64,000 bases of DNA from Pseudomonas sediminis (GCF_039555755.1 NZ_CP154631.1:3658001-3722000), one strand, 5' to 3'; positions 40,133 through 49,518 are shown, counted from the first letter of the stretch. Numbers and translations are program-made. The notes: generated from the letters alone by a model not told the origin.

Positions 40133-43100
40133 TGAAAGATAAGACTGCGCTACAGAATCAGGGCTACCTGTTCGATGCCACGAGCGGAATTTGGTCTCGA
40201 CCCGCATACTCCAGCATCGCCTACAACGATGGTGATGAGATCGAAACCCGCCTGGGACGGATCATCAGCGAGGCTTCTGACCTTTCAGTACTATCGCTGG
40301 AGCTGCGCGAACACTGTTCCGACTGGCCCAGCCTCTACCACCTATCAAGTACCCGCGCGAACATCCTCCGCCCCCTGCACGCGCAACTGCGCGGCGCTCG
40401 AGTACTGGAAATCGGCGCGGGCTGCGGAGCCATTACCCGCTATCTGGGAGAGGCCGGTGCGGAGGTGCTCGCGCTGGAGGGCTCGCTACGACGCGCGACT
40501 ATCGCACGCTCCCGCACCCGGAACCTCGAGAATGTCGTGGTGGTTGCCGACCGCTTCGCCGAGTTCGACACCACCGAACGCTTCGACGTCATCACGCTGA
40601 TCGGCGTCCTGGAATACGCCAACCTCTTCACCCCCGGCGAGGCGCCCGCATCCAGCATGTTGCAGCGGGTGAGAAGCCTGCTCAAACCGGGCGGCCAGCT
40701 GGTGATCGCCATCGAGAACCAACTGGGCCTGAAGTACCTGGCAGGCGCTCCCGAGGATCATGTCGGACTACCGATGTACGGGGTCGAGGACCGCTACCGT
40801 CGGGAGCAGGCGCAGACTTTCGGTCATGCAGTGCTCGAGCGGACCTTGAAGGACAGCGGCTATTCCGGTGTCAGCACCCTGCTGCCGTTGCCGGACTACA
40901 AGTTCCCCACTTCAATCCTTTCCGAGCGTGCCTTGGCCACGCCCGGCTTTGATGCCTCGGCCTTCGCCTGGCAGAGTGTGCGCCGGGACCCGCAATTTCC
41001 CCCGCACATCCATTTCCGCCAAGAGCTAGCCTGGCCGGTGCTTTTTAGGAACGACCTGGCCCTGCCATTGTCAAATTCTTTCCTGTTGATCGCGCAGAAC
41101 GGCTCCACCGGCGCGCCTGAGCAGAATATCTTGGCCTACCACTTCAACACCGAACGCAGGCCGGCGTTCTGCAAGGAAACCCTGTTCAGGGTGCGCCCGG
41201 ACGGCTCTATTGGTGTGCAGTGCCGGCCGCTAAGCCACGCCGCTCAGGCCGAAGGTAATGCGGTGATCCACTGCCTGCCGACGCAGGAAACGGACTATGC
41301 CCAGGGCTCGCTCCTGTCCTGGCAGTTTATCCGCACCGTCACCCAAGATGGCTGGGCGCTCGCCGATATCGCCGAGTTCTTCGAGAGTTATCGCACGGCG
41401 CTAGTCGAGATCCTGGCTGGGCGCGGCCTGAGCGTCGAGTCGATCCCCAACGAGGGCGACTTTTTCCTGCCTGGTGAATTTCTCGATATCATTCCGCAGA
41501 ACATTGTCGTCTCCGCATTCAGTCGCTATCAGGTGATTGATCAGGAGTGGCGCGTGGGCGGCGAGATTCGCTTCAGCCAGCTTGTGTTCCGCTCGCTGCT
41601 TGCTATGTCCGGTATGGTCAGTTACTTCGGCCGACCGGCCACCGAGCCGCTGCCGACCTGGCGCAGCCTCCTGCAGGCGCTCTTCCATGCCATGCGACTG
41701 GACTGGACGCCACAGGCCGAGACGCTGCTTGTCGCGTTTGAAGTCGAGCTCCAGGAGACCGCCACCGGAACCTCGTCCAACGAACACTTCTTGGCGTGGC
41801 TGGCCAGCCAGCCGCACAACCAGTCGACGCTGCCGGACCTGCAGCGGCGAAACCAGCTTCTGGCCGACACCATTGCGGAGCGCGATCGGCTGGTCGATCA
41901 GTATCACGTCCAGTCCATGGTAAAGGACGCGGAGATCGCTCGGCTGAAAGTGACCGTCTCCACGCAAGCAGATCACATCACCCAGGTCGACGTCTGGGCC
42001 CGCGAACAGGCCCAGATCATCGAGCAAGCCAAGGAGCAGGAGCAAAGCCTTGCCCGGGCGCTTGAAGACAGCCGGCACCAACTTGAGGTTCTGAACAACG
42101 AAGTCGTTCAGTTGCGGTCATCCAACAGCTGGAAAATCACTGCACCAATGAGATTCTTCACTCACCAAATCAAGCGTATCCGCCACATAATGCAACTGGC
42201 GCCGTCCTTCCTGCGGAGGAAGGGTCGCTGGGGCGCCATCCGCAGGGGGCTGACCATCCTGCAGCAGGAAGGTCTCGAAGGGATCAAGTGGCGCCTGCGG
42301 ATGCTCGAAAGACGTTCTCATCTGGTGCCGACTGGCAATGGCGACGAACTTGCCGAGATCAAACTCGACTACGACGAGTGGGTCCGACGCTATGACACCC
42401 TGGACGACCAGGCACGTAGCAGGATTCGCTCGCGAATCGAGGCGTTCTCCTGGTCCCCCAAATTCTCCCTGATCATGCCGGTTTACGATCCGCCGCTGGA
42501 GTTCCTCGACGAGGCCATCCGCTCCGTGCGCGACCAGTTGTACCCGAACTGGGAGCTGTGTATCGCCGACGACGCTTCGAAGAATGAAGCGGTACGGGAT
42601 CTGCTGAAGAAGCATGCGTCAGAGGACGAGCGTATTCGACTGGTGCTGCGCCAGGAGAACGGGCACATTTCCAGGGCGTCCAACAGCGCGCTGGATATCG
42701 CGCAGGGCGACTTCATCGCCATGTTCGACCATGACGATCTGATCCCCGAGCACGCGCTATATATGTTCGCCGAGGAACTCAACAAAAACCCGTTGTTCGA
42801 CTTCCTCTACAGCGATCAGGACAAGGTCGACACCAGCGGACATCGCTACGACCCGTACTTCAAGCCTGACTTCAATCCCGACCTGCTCAGGTCGCAGAAC
42901 TTTGTCGATCACCTGGCGGTATTCAGGACCAGCCTGGCCCGTAACCTCGGCGGCTGGCGCAGCGCGTTCGACGGTAGTCAGGACTACGACTTCGTCCTGC
43001 GTTTCACCGAACGACTGCCAGTGGAGAATATCGCCCACATCCCGCATGTTCTCTATCACTGGCGCGCCGTTCCGGGCTCCCTCGCCATCGACGCGGGTGC

Positions 43101-44871
43101 CAAGAACTATGCCGCTACTCGTTCGCGCCAGGCGCTCGCCGAGCACCTGCAACGCATGGAGATCAATGCCGAGGTCACCTCGGAGTACCCGCACTTGTCC
43201 ATCCACCGGGTGGTCTACCCGCTGCCGGTCGAACCCCTGGTCAGCATCGTCATCCCGACCAAAGACGGTGTGGATATCCTGCGCCAGTGTATGGACGGGA
43301 TCTTCAACAATACCGACTACTCCAACTTCGAAGTCATCATCGTCAACAATCAGAGTGAGAAGCTGGAGACGCAGGCGTACTTCGAGGAGCTGTTGCGCGA
43401 CAAGCGTGTGCGGATCATCGACTACGACCACCCGTTCAACTACTCGCGCATCAACAACATCGCCGTAAATGAATCGAACGGCAGCATTCTCGCGTTGCTG
43501 AATAACGACCTCGAAGTGATCAATCCCGGCTGGTTGCGTGAGATGGTCAGCCACGCCGTCCGCCCGGAGATCGGCGCGGTCGGCGCTCGCCTTTTCTATC
43601 CCGACGGCACCGTCCAGCACGCCGGTGTACTGTTGGGCTACAAGGGACGCGCGGGCCACATGTACCGCTATGCACCGAAGCACTGGCTTGGCTACTGGGC
43701 GCGGGCGGTTCTCATCCAGAACTTGACTGCGGTGACCGCAGCCTGTCTTGTGCTCAGGAAGGACTTGTACCAATCCGTTGGCGGTTTCGATGAAGAAAAC
43801 TTCACCATCACCTTCAACGACGTGGATCTGTGTCTGCGTATCCACGAGAAAGGCTACCGCAATCTCTATACGCCCTATGCCGAGCTCTATCACCACGAGT
43901 CAAAGACCCGCGGTCTGATGGCATTCCAGAGCGAGGAGGACTATTTCTCTGAGCGCTGGAAGTCCTATATCCAGCACGACACGGCCTACAATCCGAACCT
44001 GTCCCTGGAAACCGAGGACTTTTCGCTCGCCTTCCCACCCAGAGCCGTGCGTCCTTGGGAGTCCGGAACCTCGCGCATTTCCGCCAATCCGTTGGTCAGT
44101 ATCATCACCCGAACCTACGGCGCGCGTCAGGAGTTCCTGAGGGAGTCGATCCAGTCTGTACTGCGGCAGACTTACCGCCCACTGGAACTGGTAATAGTTG
44201 AGGACGGTACGGCCCATGCGCGCCCGGTCGTAGACGAACTGGAGCTGCCGCCCGGTGTGACGGTGACCTACGAATCCCTGCCCAAGCGCGGCCGCTGCTT
44301 TGCGGGCAATCGTGGCCTGGAGCTTGCGCAGGGCGAGCTGTTCGGTTTCCTGGACGACGACGACCTACTGCTCCCTGATCACGTTGAATTGTTGGTCCGA
44401 CATCTCCAGGCTCATCCCGATGCGGCCGGCGCCTATTCGAGCTCTTGGGAAATTCCAACCGAGGTGGTCAGTCTGTCACCGCTTAAGTACATTGAGGGCA
44501 AGAAATCGCTCTTTGGACGTGCACGCTTTTCGATTGATGCCCTGTGGAACTATAACTACATCGCGATTCAGTCCCTATTGCTCAAGAAGAACCTGTTCCT
44601 CAAGCACGGCGGATTCAGTGAAGAACTGGACTGCCTTGAAGATTGGGATCTTTGGTTGAGATACACATCTGAACATGACTTTGTATTCTTGGATAGGGCC
44701 ACTTCCGAGTTCAGAATGCCTAATAGCGAGGATGTTCTAGCTAGTCGCCGAGAACAGCATCTCCAGTATCTCCCGATTCTCAGAAATCGGCAGAAGGAGT
44801 TGTTGGAAAGCCATGCAGGCACTTGTAGTTACTCCCGCTTGAAGTCGGCTTTCGACTCGATACAGGCCTGA
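40129..44871 (+). CDS. Giant methyltransferase/coiled-coil/triple GT2 polysaccharide synthase
   Basis: 1580 residues. (1) SAM methyltransferase about 85-280, motif I RVLEIGAGCGAITRYL at 91-106. (2) About 330-560, not fully recognised; GEFLDIIPQNIVV and VIDQEW (449-475) resemble a degenerate kinase catalytic loop. (3) Coiled coil about 575-665. (4) Basic linker SNSWKITAPMRF. (5) GT2-A from 779 (FSLIMPVYDPP, MFDHDDL). (6) GT2-B from 1036 (LVSIVIPTKDG, LLNNDLEV). (7) GT2-C from 1321 (LVSIITRTYG, FLDDDDLLLPDH). No signal or membrane helix. Methyltransferase-kinase-coiled coil matches WbdD architecture; methyltransferase plus rhamnosyltransferases matches Geobacillus WsaE. With Wzm/Wzt and RmlBDAC, it probably builds and methyl-caps a rhamnan. 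Domains are clear; specificity is inferred. Confidence 0.85.
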   Translation: MMKDKTALQNQGYLFDATSGIWSRPAYSSIAYNDGDEIETRLGRIISEASDLSVLSLELREHCSDWPSLYHLSSTRANILRPLHAQLRGARVLEIGAGCGAITRYLGEAGAEVLALEGSLRRATIARSRTRNLENVVVVADRFAEFDTTERFDVITLIGVLEYANLFTPGEAPASSMLQRVRSLLKPGGQLVIAIENQLGLKYLAGAPEDHVGLPMYGVEDRYRREQAQTFGHAVLERTLKDSGYSGVSTLLPLPDYKFPTSILSERALATPGFDASAFAWQSVRRDPQFPPHIHFRQELAWPVLFRNDLALPLSNSFLLIAQNGSTGAPEQNILAYHFNTERRPAFCKETLFRVRPDGSIGVQCRPLSHAAQAEGNAVIHCLPTQETDYAQGSLLSWQFIRTVTQDGWALADIAEFFESYRTALVEILAGRGLSVESIPNEGDFFLPGEFLDIIPQNIVVSAFSRYQVIDQEWRVGGEIRFSQLVFRSLLAMSGMVSYFGRPATEPLPTWRSLLQALFHAMRLDWTPQAETLLVAFEVELQETATGTSSNEHFLAWLASQPHNQSTLPDLQRRNQLLADTIAERDRLVDQYHVQSMVKDAEIARLKVTVSTQADHITQVDVWAREQAQIIEQAKEQEQSLARALEDSRHQLEVLNNEVVQLRSSNSWKITAPMRFFTHQIKRIRHIMQLAPSFLRRKGRWGAIRRGLTILQQEGLEGIKWRLRMLERRSHLVPTGNGDELAEIKLDYDEWVRRYDTLDDQARSRIRSRIEAFSWSPKFSLIMPVYDPPLEFLDEAIRSVRDQLYPNWELCIADDASKNEAVRDLLKKHASEDERIRLVLRQENGHISRASNSALDIAQGDFIAMFDHDDLIPEHALYMFAEELNKNPLFDFLYSDQDKVDTSGHRYDPYFKPDFNPDLLRSQNFVDHLAVFRTSLARNLGGWRSAFDGSQDYDFVLRFTERLPVENIAHIPHVLYHWRAVPGSLAIDAGAKNYAATRSRQALAEHLQRMEINAEVTSEYPHLSIHRVVYPLPVEPLVSIVIPTKDGVDILRQCMDGIFNNTDYSNFEVIIVNNQSEKLETQAYFEELLRDKRVRIIDYDHPFNYSRINNIAVNESNGSILALLNNDLEVINPGWLREMVSHAVRPEIGAVGARLFYPDGTVQHAGVLLGYKGRAGHMYRYAPKHWLGYWARAVLIQNLTAVTAACLVLRKDLYQSVGGFDEENFTITFNDVDLCLRIHEKGYRNLYTPYAELYHHESKTRGLMAFQSEEDYFSERWKSYIQHDTAYNPNLSLETEDFSLAFPPRAVRPWESGTSRISANPLVSIITRTYGARQEFLRESIQSVLRQTYRPLELVIVEDGTAHARPVVDELELPPGVTVTYESLPKRGRCFAGNRGLELAQGELFGFLDDDDLLLPDHVELLVRHLQAHPDAAGAYSSSWEIPTEVVSLSPLKYIEGKKSLFGRARFSIDALWNYNYIAIQSLLLKKNLFLKHGGFSEELDCLEDWDLWLRYTSEHDFVFLDRATSEFRMPNSEDVLASRREQHLQYLPILRNRQKELLESHAGTCSYSRLKSAFDSIQA

Positions 44872-44899
44872 AGTTTTTCTATCAGGTAATTTACCTTCC

Positions 44900-44934
44900 A
44901 ACCCGCGTCGAATTTTTTAAATTCGGTACGGGTT
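44900..44934. promoter_or_regulatory. 35-bp AT-cored palindrome upstream of wbpV
   Basis: AACCCG-cgt-CGAATTT-ttt-AAATTCG-gta-CGGGTT pairs along its length with only a small internal bulge. It lies in the 129-nt gap between the giant synthase and wbpV. It has no T-run, so it is not a standard terminator; a short GGTAATTTACC palindrome precedes it (44885-44895). It could be a protein-binding site or a recombination junction where the variable part of the locus meets wbpV-wbpL-wbpM. Confidence 0.5.
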
Positions 44935-45000
44935 AGCTTCCGTAGCGAGCTGGTATCCAGCTTTGAAGGTCGATGCCTAAGCCATAAGAGCTTGTTGTAC

Positions 45001-45963
45001 ATGATGATTTTGTTAACAGGCTCCACCGGGTTTGTTGGCCAAGCACTGCTGGCTCGGCTAGCCGCCCAGCCGGCTCTTGACTTGGTTGTGGTGTCGCGCC
45101 GCCCGAATTCCAGTTTGCCGGCTGGTGTCGCTCATGCCCAAGTTGCAGATATCGCGGCGGATACTGCATGGCAACCGGTGCTGCAGGGCGTGCAGGTGAT
45201 CATTCATGCTGCCGCCCGCGTTCACGTGATGAGCGACAAGGTTGCTGACCCGCTGGCGGAGTTCCGCAAGGTCAATGTCGATGGCACCCTGAACCTCGCT
45301 CGCCAGGCTGTAGGTGCCGGAGTAAAACGCTTCATCTTCATCAGTTCGATCAAGGTCAATGGCGAGAGCACCGCGCCTGGCAAGCCTTACAGTGCCGAGT
45401 CGCAACCCGCACCGGTGGATCCTTACGGCATCTCCAAGCTTGAGGCGGAACTGGCGCTGCGGGAGTTGGCGGCGGAAACGGGTATGGAGGTGGTGATCAT
45501 CCGTCCGCCGCTGGTCTATGGACCCGGCGTCAAGGCCAACTTCCTCAGCATGATGCGCTGGCTGAGCAAGGGTATTCCGCTGCCCTTGGGAGCCATCCAA
45601 AATCGGCGCAGCCTGGTGGCTCTGGATAACCTGGTGGACCTGATTGCAACCTGTGTCGAGCACCCGGCGGCGGCTAATCAGACCTTTATGGTCAGCGATG
45701 GCGAGGATCTTTCTACCCGTCAACTGCTCCGTCGCATGGGGGGGGCACTTGGCAGGCCGGCGCGCTTAGTGCCGATTCCTGCGTGGCTGCTGGAGGCTGG
45801 GGCCAGTTTATTGGGCAAGAGGGCGCTGGCACAGCGCTTATGCGGTTCGCTACAAGTTGATATCAGTAAAACGCGAGAGCTGCTCAACTGGTCACCACCG
45901 CTTGGCGTCGATGAGGCGCTGCGCAGGGCGGCCGAGCATTTCCTGGAACATCAAGCCGAATGA
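45001..45963 (+). CDS. wbpV: UDP-sugar 4-ketoreductase/epimerase, WbpV type
   Basis: Extended SDR of 320 residues: ILLTGSTGFVGQALLARL, HAAARVHVMSDK, FISSIKVNGEST, YGISKLEAELAL (catalytic Tyr/Lys) and IRPPLVYGPGVKANFL. With WbpM it should make a UDP-6-deoxy-HexNAc. In P. aeruginosa WbpV reduces the WbpM product to UDP-D-QuiNAc, while the related WbpK gives UDP-D-FucNAc; sequence inspection cannot separate the two with certainty. ATG 45001 (or 45004) is the likely start. It ends in ATGA overlap with wbpL. Confidence 0.82.
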   Translation: MMILLTGSTGFVGQALLARLAAQPALDLVVVSRRPNSSLPAGVAHAQVADIAADTAWQPVLQGVQVIIHAAARVHVMSDKVADPLAEFRKVNVDGTLNLARQAVGAGVKRFIFISSIKVNGESTAPGKPYSAESQPAPVDPYGISKLEAELALRELAAETGMEVVIIRPPLVYGPGVKANFLSMMRWLSKGIPLPLGAIQNRRSLVALDNLVDLIATCVEHPAAANQTFMVSDGEDLSTRQLLRRMGGALGRPARLVPIPAWLLEAGASLLGKRALAQRLCGSLQVDISKTRELLNWSPPLGVDEALRRAAEHFLEHQAE

Positions 45964-46970
45964 TCCTCTGGTGGTTGCTGCCGGTCCTGGCAGGTGTTTC
46001 TCTTCTTTTAACGGGTGCATTGCGACGTTATGCCTTGGCGCGCAGCCTGATGGACGTCCCCAATGCCCGCAGTTCCCACTCGGTACCCACCCCCCGCGGT
46101 GGTGGTGTGGCGATTGTCCTCAGCTTTCTTGCTGCGCTGCCTCTGCTGGCAGTGGTGGGTGTTTTGCCATGGCCTGTGCTGTGGGCATTGATGGGGGCTG
46201 GGGCGTGGGTCGCTGTGGTGGGCTTTCTCGATGACCATGGTCATATCGCTGCGCGCTGGCGGTTGTTGGCGCACTTCATCGGGGCGGCCTGGGCGCTAGG
46301 CTGGCTGGGCGGTTTACCGTCCCTGGCGGTTTTCGGCTTTGACTTGGAGTTGGGCTGGCTGGGGTATGTGTTGGCGGCGTTCTACCTGGTCTGGCTGCTT
46401 AACCTGTACAACTTCATGGATGGCATCGACGGTATCGCCAGTGTCGAGGCAATCAGTGTGGGCCTGGGTGGCGCGTTGATTTATGCATTGCTGGGTGAGC
46501 CGACTGCCATCGGGGCACCACTCCTGCTGGCTGTAGCCGTGGCAGGCTTTCTGTTCTGGAATTTCCCACCGGCGCGCATCTTCATGGGCGATGCGGGTAG
46601 TGGTTTTCTCGGGATTGCATTGGGCGTGCTCTCGCTCCAAGCGGCCTGGATAGCCCCCCAGTTGCTTTGGAGTTGGCTGATTTTACTAGGGGTGTTCACC
46701 GTTGATGCCACCTGGACATTGTTTCGGCGTTTGCTGCGGGGCGATAAGGTTTATGAGGCGCACCGTAGCCATGCGTACCAGTACGCCTCGCGCCGGTTCG
46801 GCAATCACTTGCCGGTGACCTTGGCGGTGCTGGGGATAAATCTGCTGTGGTTGTTGCCGATCGCGTTGTGGGTTGGGCTTGGTGGGTTGGATGGTTTGCT
46901 CGGCTTGTTGGTTGCCTATCTGCCGCTGGTGGTGCTGGCGGTGAAGTTCAAGGCGGGGGAGCGAGAGTAG
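45960..46970 (+). CDS. wbpL: Initiating glycosyl-1-phosphate transferase WbpL (WecA family)
   Basis: Integral membrane enzyme of the WecA/MraY family, 336 residues and about ten membrane helices. It transfers a HexNAc-1-phosphate to undecaprenyl phosphate to prime O-polysaccharide. Motifs: PNARSSHSVPTPRGGG, FLDDHGHI, NLYNFMDGIDGIAS and RIFMGDAGSGF; a C-terminal EAHRSHAYQYA His-rich loop. In P. aeruginosa WbpL primes both A-band and B-band O-antigens, so an ABC-exported polymer here is compatible with it. Coupled to wbpV; 111 nt separate it from wbpM. Confidence 0.93.
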   Translation: MILWWLLPVLAGVSLLLTGALRRYALARSLMDVPNARSSHSVPTPRGGGVAIVLSFLAALPLLAVVGVLPWPVLWALMGAGAWVAVVGFLDDHGHIAARWRLLAHFIGAAWALGWLGGLPSLAVFGFDLELGWLGYVLAAFYLVWLLNLYNFMDGIDGIASVEAISVGLGGALIYALLGEPTAIGAPLLLAVAVAGFLFWNFPPARIFMGDAGSGFLGIALGVLSLQAAWIAPQLLWSWLILLGVFTVDATWTLFRRLLRGDKVYEAHRSHAYQYASRRFGNHLPVTLAVLGINLLWLLPIALWVGLGGLDGLLGLLVAYLPLVVLAVKFKAGERE

Positions 46971-47081
46971 GGGTCAGTGCTTCGCTTAAGGTCAGGGCGT
47001 GGGCCGTTTTTTGTGCTGTTGTGCAGTGTAACTTGCGGCAGTTGGTTCAGAGATGGCTTGAGAAAAAGTTGAGGGATCATT

Positions 47082-49088
47082 GTGTTAAGACTCGCCGAGA
47101 AGTTGCGTAGCCATCTGGTCAAGCTGCCACGACGGCAAAAGCGACTGATTCAGGTCACCGTGGATGTGGGGCTGGTCTGGGCGGCGCTGTGGCTGGCATT
47201 TGTCGTGCGCCTGGGCGATTCGAAAAATATCGAACCCTTCGCCGGGCATGCCTGGCTGTTCGCCGTAGCGCCGCTGATAGCGATTCCCTTGTTTGTTCAC
47301 TGCGGTATGTACCGGGCGGTGATGCGTTATTTCGGCAACGATGCGCTGCTTGCTATTGGCAAGGCGGTTACGCTGTCGGCGTTGCTGCTGGCGCTGGCGG
47401 TGTACTGGTATCAGGGTGCGCCCAAGCTCATTCCCCGCTCTATGGTGTTCAACTACTGGTGGTTGAGCCTGGTGATGATTGGTGGGCTGCGCCTGGTGAT
47501 GCGCCAGTACTTTATGGGTGATTGGTATTCGTCGGATCAGCCTGGCCGGCTCAACGGGCGTGATGCGGGTTTGCCAAAGGTGGCGATATATGGTGCTGGC
47601 GCGGCCGGCAACCAACTGGTGGCTGCGTTGCGGTTGGGGCGGGCTATGCGTCCAGTGGCTTTCATCGACGATGATCCCAGCATTGCCAATCGGGTGATCG
47701 CTGGACTGCGGGTCTATAAGTCCAGGCATATCCAGCAGATGATCGATGAAGCCGGCGTCGATGAGATTCTGCTGGCAATTCCTTCGGCTAGCCGCGGTCG
47801 CAGACGTGAGATTCTGGAGCTGCTCGAGCAGTATCCGCTGCATGTGCGCAGCGTGCCCGGTTTCATGGATCTGGCCAGCGGCCGGGTTAGGGTCGAGGAT
47901 GTACAGGAAGTGGACATCGCCGATCTGCTTGGCCGCGATTGCGTGCCACCACAGCGGCCTTTATTCGAGCGTTGTATCCGTGGTCAGGTGGTGATGGTGA
48001 CGGGGGCGGGCGGTTCGATCGGCTCGGAGTTGTGCCGGCAAATAGTGGCGACTGGGCCGACCACTTTGCTGTTGTTCGAGCACAGCGAATTCAACCTCTA
48101 CAGCATCCATTGCGAACTGGAACAGCGTATTCGCCACGAGTCATTGCCTGTGAACCTGGTGCCGATCCTGGGTTCCATTCGTAACCCAGGGCGCATTCTG
48201 GATGTGATGCGTACCTGGAAGGTCAACACGGTTTATCACGCAGCGGCGTACAAGCATGTGCCGATGGTCGAGCACAATATCGCCGAGGGCGTGCTGAACA
48301 ATGTGCTGGGATCCACTTTCACCGCGCAGGCGGCAATCAAGGCCGGTGTAGAGCACTTCGTGCTGATTTCCACGGACAAGGCTGTGCGCCCGACCAATGT
48401 GATGGGCAGCACCAAACGCCTTGCCGAGATGGTGTTGCAAGCCTTGAGCGCAGAACCTGCACCGGTGCTGTTCAGATGTGATGATGGCGTGCACCAGGTC
48501 AACAAGACCCGCTTCACCATGGTGCGCTTCGGCAACGTACTGGGGTCTTCTGGCTCGGTGATTCCGTTGTTCCATGATCAGATTCGCCGGGGTGGCCCGG
48601 TGACGGTGACCCACCCGAACATTACCCGCTACTTCATGACCATTTCCGAGGCGGCGCAGTTGGTTATCCAGGCCGGTGCCATGGGCCAGGGCGGCGATGT
48701 GTTCGTCCTCGATATGGGCCAGCCGGTGAAGATCGTCGATCTGGCGGAGAAGATGATTCATCTGAGCGGACTCAGCGTGCGTTCGGAAAAGAATCCGCAC
48801 GGCGATATTGCCGTCGAGTTCACCGGTTTGCGTCCCGGCGAGAAGCTCTACGAGGAGTTGCTGATCGGCGACAACGTCAGCCCGACCGATCACCCGATGA
48901 TCATGCGCGCCAATGAGGAGAGTCTGCCTTGGGAGTCTTTCAAGAAAGTATTGGGCGAGCTGCTGGGTGCGGTCGAGCGTTATGACTACGACCGGGTACG
49001 GCAACTGCTGCGCGAAACGGTGAGTGGTTATCGGCCCGAGGGGGAGATCGTCGATTGGATTCACCAGCAGCGGCGTTCCGACTCCTGA
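47082..49088 (+). CDS. wbpM: UDP-GlcNAc 4,6-dehydratase WbpM
   Basis: 668-residue membrane-anchored nucleoside-sugar dehydratase making UDP-4-keto-6-deoxy-GlcNAc. Four N-terminal helices (about 15-130), a first nucleotide-binding fold (VAIYGAGAAGNQLVAAL), then the catalytic SDR domain (VTGAGGSIGSELCRQI near 308). It has the characteristic SMK triad (STDKAVRPTNVMGSTKRL, Met replacing the usual Tyr). GTG start after GAGGGA. It closes the O-antigen locus, as in P. aeruginosa. Confidence 0.95.
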   Translation: MLRLAEKLRSHLVKLPRRQKRLIQVTVDVGLVWAALWLAFVVRLGDSKNIEPFAGHAWLFAVAPLIAIPLFVHCGMYRAVMRYFGNDALLAIGKAVTLSALLLALAVYWYQGAPKLIPRSMVFNYWWLSLVMIGGLRLVMRQYFMGDWYSSDQPGRLNGRDAGLPKVAIYGAGAAGNQLVAALRLGRAMRPVAFIDDDPSIANRVIAGLRVYKSRHIQQMIDEAGVDEILLAIPSASRGRRREILELLEQYPLHVRSVPGFMDLASGRVRVEDVQEVDIADLLGRDCVPPQRPLFERCIRGQVVMVTGAGGSIGSELCRQIVATGPTTLLLFEHSEFNLYSIHCELEQRIRHESLPVNLVPILGSIRNPGRILDVMRTWKVNTVYHAAAYKHVPMVEHNIAEGVLNNVLGSTFTAQAAIKAGVEHFVLISTDKAVRPTNVMGSTKRLAEMVLQALSAEPAPVLFRCDDGVHQVNKTRFTMVRFGNVLGSSGSVIPLFHDQIRRGGPVTVTHPNITRYFMTISEAAQLVIQAGAMGQGGDVFVLDMGQPVKIVDLAEKMIHLSGLSVRSEKNPHGDIAVEFTGLRPGEKLYEELLIGDNVSPTDHPMIMRANEESLPWESFKKVLGELLGAVERYDYDRVRQLLRETVSGYRPEGEIVDWIHQQRRSDS

Positions 49089-49173
49089 TTTGACAGACGG
49101 GTATCAGCGTCTAGTTTTTCCTTCGTGGAGCTTGGAAGTCCCACATGGATCAACTCACGAAAGGATGCACATC

Positions 49174-49497
49174 ATGCTGAAAGCCCGTCTTTCTTCCCTG
49201 CTGTTCGCTGTTCTCGCTTCTCTCTCCCTGGCTGCCGTGGCCGCCGAAACGCCGAAAACCGAAAGCGCCAAGCCGGCTGCCGTGCAGGTGGCGCAGGTGG
49301 CCGTGGTCAATCTGAACACCGCCGATGCGGATACCCTGCAGCGCGAGCTGGCGGGTATCGGCGAGACCAAGGCCAAGGCGATCGTGGCGTACCGTGAGGA
49401 ACACGGTAACTTCGCGTCGGTCGACGAGTTGCTGGAGGTCAAGGGGATTGGCCAGGCGACGCTGGAGAAGAATCGCGACAAGTTGAGTGTGAACTGA
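49174..49497 (+). CDS. ComEA-like helix-hairpin-helix protein
   Basis: 107 residues: signal peptide (about 1-24, ending VAA), an Ala/Lys/Pro linker, and a C-terminal helix-hairpin-helix pair (VVNLNTADADTLQRELAGIG, VDELLEVKGIGQATLEKNRDKL). This is the periplasmic DNA-binding module of the ComEA family used in transformation, but stand-alone short versions are common in pseudomonads and not all are competence proteins. ATG 49174 follows AAAGGATG. A terminator follows, so it is monocistronic or the last gene after wbpM. Confidence 0.85.
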   Translation: MLKARLSSLLFAVLASLSLAAVAAETPKTESAKPAAVQVAQVAVVNLNTADADTLQRELAGIGETKAKAIVAYREEHGNFASVDELLEVKGIGQATLEKNRDKLSVN

Positions 49498-49518
49498 CGC
49501 CTGGCGGCGTTGCCATTT

